A DNA stretch of 34,411 bases from JBQKLI01 sp012798975 (GTDB taxonomy: Bacteria > Bacillota > Clostridia > Tissierellales > Peptoniphilaceae). The stretch covers positions 1 to 34,411 of the forward strand of contig NZ_JBQKLI010000021.1 of NCBI RefSeq assembly GCF_052116305.1. Direction: 5' to 3'. Made by a program: the position numbers and the translations under genes. The notes under the pieces were generated by a model. The model did not search any database. It was not told the origin of the DNA and worked only from the letters and a program-made list of their open reading frames with translations. Below are positions 31,220 to 34,411 of this stretch, piece by piece (the stretch's first letter is position 1; each line of letters opens with the position of its first letter).

Positions 31220-32578
31220 ATGATAGGCCGAGAAAAAATACTTGAAACCATACGCATGTTTGAAGAAGAAAATCTGGATATCCGAACGATTACTATGGGG
31301 ATCTCTCTACTGGATTGTATCGACAGCGACGGAGAAAAATGCCGAGAGAAAATCTACAACAAAATTGTTGACAATGCGGGAGGACTTGTACAAGCTGCTG
31401 CACAAATCGAAGAAGAATACGGCATCCCTATTACCAATAAAAGAGTTTCTGTCACACCCATATCCCTCATCGCAGGAGCCTCTGGAGAAAAAGATCTGGT
31501 TCCCTTTGCGAAAACACTAGACAAAGCTGCAAAAGAAATCGGCATCGACTTTATCGGCGGTTTTTCTGCACTTGTTGAAAAGGGATTTACACAAAGCGAC
31601 CTTAACCTGATCCGTTCCATCCCAAAAGCTTTGGCTCAAACAGAACGAGTCTGCTCCAGTGTGAATGTAGGCTCTACAAAGGCCGGCATCAACATGAACG
31701 CTGTAAAAGTTATGGGAGAAATCATCCGAGAAACTGCCGAAGAAACAGCGGATGCCCATGGATTCGGCTGTGGGAAACTGGTTGTTTTTGCCAACAGTGT
31801 CGGAGACAATCCTTTTATGGCTGGAGCTTATCATGGTATCGGCGAGCATGATGTGGTTATTCATGTGGGGATCTCAGGACCTGGCGTTGTAAAAAGAGCC
31901 ATCGAAAAAGTAAAGGGCGAACCTTTGGATATTGTAGCGGACACGATTAAGAAAGCTGCTTTTATGATCACACGCATGGGCCAGCTTGTAGGAAACCTTG
32001 CATCGAAAAAACTTGATGTACCCTTCGGCATCGTGGATCTAAGCCTTGCCCCTACACCTGCCATCGGAGATTCTGTAGGAGAAATCCTAGAAGAATTTGG
32101 ACTCGGTGTTGTGGGAACCCATGGTACTACAGCAGCCCTTGCCGTCTTAAACGACGCAGTGAAAAAAGGAGGCGCCATGGCCTGCAGCCATATCGGCGGA
32201 CTATCCGGCTCCTTTATTCCTGTATCTGAAGACCATCGTATGATTGATGCGGCTGAAAAAGGACAGATTACCTTAGACAAACTAGAAGCCATGACTGCGA
32301 TCTGCTCTGTAGGACTGGATATGATCGCCATCCCTGGAGATACTCCCGCTGCTACGATTTCTGCCATCATCGCAGACGAAGCCGCTATCGGTGTACAAAA
32401 TCATAAAACAACTGCCGTAAGAATTATACCGGCTATCGGGCTGAAACAAGGAGAAAGCGTAGAATTCGGAGGACTTTTAGGCTCTGCACCTGTTATGCCT
32501 GTTCACAAAGAAAGCTCCGAAGACTTCATCAAAAGAGGCGGAAGAATCCCCGCTCCCATCCATAGTTTTAAGAATTAA
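31220..32578 (+). CDS. PFL-family protein, UPF0210 (DUF711)
   Basis: This 452-residue cytoplasmic protein starts after TAGGAGGAACTT. Conserved blocks include IRTITMGISLLDCI, KRVSVTPISLIAG, GFSALVEKG, SVNVGSTKAGINMNAVK, DNPFMAGAYHG and HVGISGPGVVKRA, then LAPTPAIGDSVGEILEEFGL. It is of full length. A weak structural relation to pyruvate-formate-lyase gave the family its name, but the Gly-radical loop is not in view and the function is unknown. It forms an operon with the ACT protein upstream and ends in a perfect terminator. Codons are richer in G and C than in the left part of the window, as for a native gene. Confidence 0.93.
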   Translation: MIGREKILETIRMFEEENLDIRTITMGISLLDCIDSDGEKCREKIYNKIVDNAGGLVQAAAQIEEEYGIPITNKRVSVTPISLIAGASGEKDLVPFAKTLDKAAKEIGIDFIGGFSALVEKGFTQSDLNLIRSIPKALAQTERVCSSVNVGSTKAGINMNAVKVMGEIIRETAEETADAHGFGCGKLVVFANSVGDNPFMAGAYHGIGEHDVVIHVGISGPGVVKRAIEKVKGEPLDIVADTIKKAAFMITRMGQLVGNLASKKLDVPFGIVDLSLAPTPAIGDSVGEILEEFGLGVVGTHGTTAALAVLNDAVKKGGAMACSHIGGLSGSFIPVSEDHRMIDAAEKGQITLDKLEAMTAICSVGLDMIAIPGDTPAATISAIIADEAAIGVQNHKTTAVRIIPAIGLKQGESVEFGGLLGSAPVMPVHKESSEDFIKRGGRIPAPIHSFKN

Positions 32579-32610
32579 AAAAAGAAATCCTGCTTGCGGG
32601 ATTTCTTTTT
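32579..32610 (+). terminator. Rho-independent terminator of the ACT/PFL operon
   Basis: The stem AAAAAGAAATCC / GGATTTCTTTTT has a short loop (TGCTTGCG) and a following T run. It begins at the stop codon of the PFL gene. Confidence 0.9.
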
Positions 32611-32753
32611 TATAGCCTTTGGATGACAAAGGAAAATATGGGTTTAGCGGAGTTTTTCAACCTCAACTCCCCTCTCCCCTCTTTCACACTTCCACACTTC
32701 TTTCAGTCGGTGTGGATTTCTTGAAATAATTTTCGGAAATGGAACTTTTAAAA

Positions 32754-33659
32754 CTATTCTTCCCCTTCCCCCGCCATCGCACAAAGGATCATTCCGACAA
32801 TAATCAGCACAAGGCCTATAATCCCTATCGCCCGAGGAGCCGGATCTTTTAAAACCAATACTCCGATTAAGAAAGTGAAGATAACTTCGCCGCATTGTGT
32901 CGCTTCGATAACGCCCAGCTGAACAGGATTTTTCTTTACAAGATCCGTTGCTTGGAAGAACAAAACGGTGGCTATCACTCCTGAGAAAAGAGCTACGAAG
33001 AAGGACTGTGTCAGCTGTCCTAGGGAAGGAAGTCCTGCTTGACTCCAAGCAACGAGGGATACGATCAGCCAAAAGGGCATACTCATTACCGTCATTCCAA
33101 AAACTCTTTGTATTGTCGTCAGTTCTTCTCCGACTTTTTCCATCATCTTTCTATTTCCTAAAGGATAAGAAAAGGCAGCTATCAGTATGGATAAAAGAGC
33201 CATTATGGAACCTGCTATCCTGACTGTCGTTGCGTTTTCTATCTGAAGAAGAAAAACACCAACGATAATCAGAACCGAAAAGAAAAGAGGCTTTTTCGGC
33301 AAGGGCATTCCAAAAAGTGGGGTCAAGAGCATCCCGCAGACAATCGTCAGCTGCCATAATGCAGCTACGAGCCAAGATTCCCCGAATACAGAGGCCAAAG
33401 TTACAAAGAAATAAAAGAATCCGAATCCTATTGTGCTATATAGAAGCCAAAACACCGGATCTTTTTTTATGGAAGCATACACAGCTCCCGTCTGCTTTTT
33501 CGGTGCCAGCATAAGCACCAGCATCGGCAGCATAAAGATATATCTCAAAGAAGCACTCCATAAAAAATGACCTCCCGACAGATTCATGCTTCTATTTAAG
33601 ATAAAGGTAAAGGCAAAGAAAAAAGAGGCAACAACCCCTAATAATAATGGTTTTTTCAT
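32754..33659 (-). CDS. EmrE-like/DMT-superfamily exporter
   Basis: This 301-residue membrane protein with about ten hydrophobic helices in two halves belongs to the drug/metabolite transporter superfamily. It is of the multidrug resistance efflux (PF13536) type: N-terminal LLGVVASFFFAFTFILNRSM, GGHFLWSASLRYIFMLPML, and a second half with QLGVIEATQCGEVIFTFLIGVLVL. The substrate is unknown. No good RBS is seen near the ATG at 33659 (GAGGAGTAG ends about six bases upstream, which is acceptable). It is convergent with the PFL gene. Nothing is seen in the small gap 32611-32753. Confidence 0.85.
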   Translation of the reverse strand: MKKPLLLGVVASFFFAFTFILNRSMNLSGGHFLWSASLRYIFMLPMLVLMLAPKKQTGAVYASIKKDPVFWLLYSTIGFGFFYFFVTLASVFGESWLVAALWQLTIVCGMLLTPLFGMPLPKKPLFFSVLIIVGVFLLQIENATTVRIAGSIMALLSILIAAFSYPLGNRKMMEKVGEELTTIQRVFGMTVMSMPFWLIVSLVAWSQAGLPSLGQLTQSFFVALFSGVIATVLFFQATDLVKKNPVQLGVIEATQCGEVIFTFLIGVLVLKDPAPRAIGIIGLVLIIVGMILCAMAGEGEE

Positions 33660-33723
33660 GAATTCTACTCCTCATTCTAAAATTGATAAAAAATCCTCAA
33701 CCATAGTATCATATTCTAAAGAA

Positions 33724-33754
33724 AAAAGAGAAACAGAATATCTGTTTCTCTTTT
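33724..33754 (-). terminator. Rho-independent terminator of the beta-helix gene
   Basis: A perfect 14-base stem, AAAAGAGAAACAGA / TCTGTTTCTCTTTT, has a loop of three. It lies just after the stop at 33761 on the minus strand. Confidence 0.85.
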
Positions 33755-33760
33755 AATCCT

Positions 33761-34282
33761 TTACTTTGTTCTAATGTCCAGCTCTCCCATTTCTACAAGA
33801 GCATTCAGAAAATTGTCGAATTCTGCCTGATTTTCTTTGAGCTCCATTTTCTCTCCATTCAATAACAAACTTCCCATCTCTGTTTCTGAACGAATTCCAA
33901 TTTCATCTTTCCTTTGATTTAAATCAACACGGATACTTCCCCTTTCCACGGTCAGATTATTCATTCCCAGCATATTACTGTTGCTGATAATCGCTTCTCC
34001 CATTTTTACAGTAATATCAGAGTTTTTTATCTCGCTGCCGCTGATGTCCATTTTACCCATCTCAACGATTACATTAAGCTTGTCCATAACTGAATTTTTG
34101 ATTTCAGATTGTCCGGCGCCAATATTATTTGTCAGCTCTTTGATTCGGCTTCCGCTGATATTCACAGCCCCAGCGTCTGTATCCAAAACAGCGCTGTTAA
34201 ACTCTCCATCCTTAATATTTACAATCCCCATATCTTGATTGATTTTGATGTTTTTGTCCTTCGGCATTTTAATATTCAGCAC
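33761..34282 (-). CDS. DUF4097-like beta-helix protein, 5' end lost to IS30
   Basis: The visible 173 codons are rich in short beta-strand repeats with alternating Gly/Ser turns: MDISGSEIKNSDITVKMGEA, NNLTVERGSIRVDL, ALVEMGELDIRTK. This is the pattern of DUF4097/DUF2807 putative adhesins, in which membrane helices normally come first. The frame stays open upstream past the GTG at 34282 (KGRASYLV) to the end of the IS30 element near 34320, with no proper start. The gene has therefore been cut by the insertion and is probably not made as the original protein. A terminator follows the stop. Confidence 0.6.
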   Translation of the reverse strand: MLNIKMPKDKNIKINQDMGIVNIKDGEFNSAVLDTDAGAVNISGSRIKELTNNIGAGQSEIKNSVMDKLNVIVEMGKMDISGSEIKNSDITVKMGEAIISNSNMLGMNNLTVERGSIRVDLNQRKDEIGIRSETEMGSLLLNGEKMELKENQAEFDNFLNALVEMGELDIRTK

Positions 34283-34314
34283 GAGATAAGAAGCTCTTCC
34301 TTTTTTTGTAGATG

Positions 34315-34411
34315 AATTGTCAATTCAAATGCAACACCTAATGTGAGCTACTAAAAAGGACTTCCTTAGGTGTTTTGAATTCTATGCATTTTCTTGGTCT
34401 GCCATTTAGTT
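34315..34411 (-). mobile_element. IS30-family element, end portion (rest outside window)
   Basis: The transposase 3' end is followed by TAGGTGTTGCATTTGAATTG, a terminal-repeat-like sequence of the kind seen at IS30-family ends (GTGTTGCA...). The boundary with the interrupted gene lies about 34315-34325. Most of the element is beyond the right edge. Confidence 0.7.
34338..34411 (-). CDS. IS30-family transposase, C-terminal end (partial)
   Basis: The last 23 codons are in view: LNGRPRKCIEFKTPKEVLF and then SSSH and stop. LNxRPRKxLxxxTPxEVF is the typical end of IS30 transposases (rve domain). The frame is intact to the window edge. Identification rests on this one motif. Confidence 0.75.
   Translation of the reverse strand, partial: LNGRPRKCIEFKTPKEVLFSSSH

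Noticed and set aside
1..34411. tRNA, rRNA or prophage genes
   Set aside because: No tRNA-like cloverleaf, rRNA sequence, or phage structural, integrase or lysis genes were seen on either strand.

Overview
The window is AT-rich, almost every believable gene has a strong AGGAGG-type ribosome binding site, and intrinsic terminators are abundant. Two secreted proteins are built from cell-wall-binding type 2 (CWB2, PF04122) repeats, and there are several Gly-rich small membrane proteins. Together these point to a low-GC Gram-positive anaerobe of the Bacillota (Clostridia or Tissierellia). The species cannot be fixed from sequence alone. Nearly all genes lie on the minus strand; the clear plus-strand genes are a Sel1-repeat protein (833-1915) and an ACT/PFL pair (30947-32578).

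Left part (1-8404): an IS3-family element cut by the window edge, a Sel1-like gene bracketed by two copies of a dispersed hairpin repeat, two CWB2-only surface proteins, a tiny lipoprotein-like ORF, a DUF898-like membrane protein, an Mrr-type restriction endonuclease, a decayed IS3 remnant and a lipoprotein gene split by a frameshift.

Defence part (6058-20163): the Mrr nuclease, a 1247-residue nuclease-STAND NTPase resembling Avs-type antiphage sensors, a dead IS256-family element with recognisable ends, and a complete type I restriction-modification operon hsdR-hsdM-hsdS with overlapping genes. IS remnants and frameshifted genes between them are typical of a defence island with high turnover.

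Right part (20321-34411): mostly housekeeping or accessory metabolism. It holds an RDD protein-AlkC-lipoprotein operon, an SDR oxidoreductase, a MATE efflux pump flanked by two glycine-zipper paralogues, a three-gene ABC importer of the nitrate/sulfonate/taurine type, the relic of a peroxiredoxin gene, a DJ-1/PfpI protein, pterin carbinolamine dehydratase, the UPF0237-UPF0210 pair, an EmrE/DMT-type exporter, and a beta-helix-like protein whose 5' end is cut off by an IS30-family element at the right edge.

The non-coding DNA is also notable. There is a dispersed hairpin element in three copies, a GC-rich series of small hairpins joined by an 11-base spacer, a cluster of TTTCGTTGCA inverted repeats, and a hairpin that sits between the Shine-Dalgarno sequence and the start codon of the ABC permease gene. 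The best candidate for new biology among proteins is the STAND NTPase; among regulatory elements it is the hairpin-bridged ribosome binding site.
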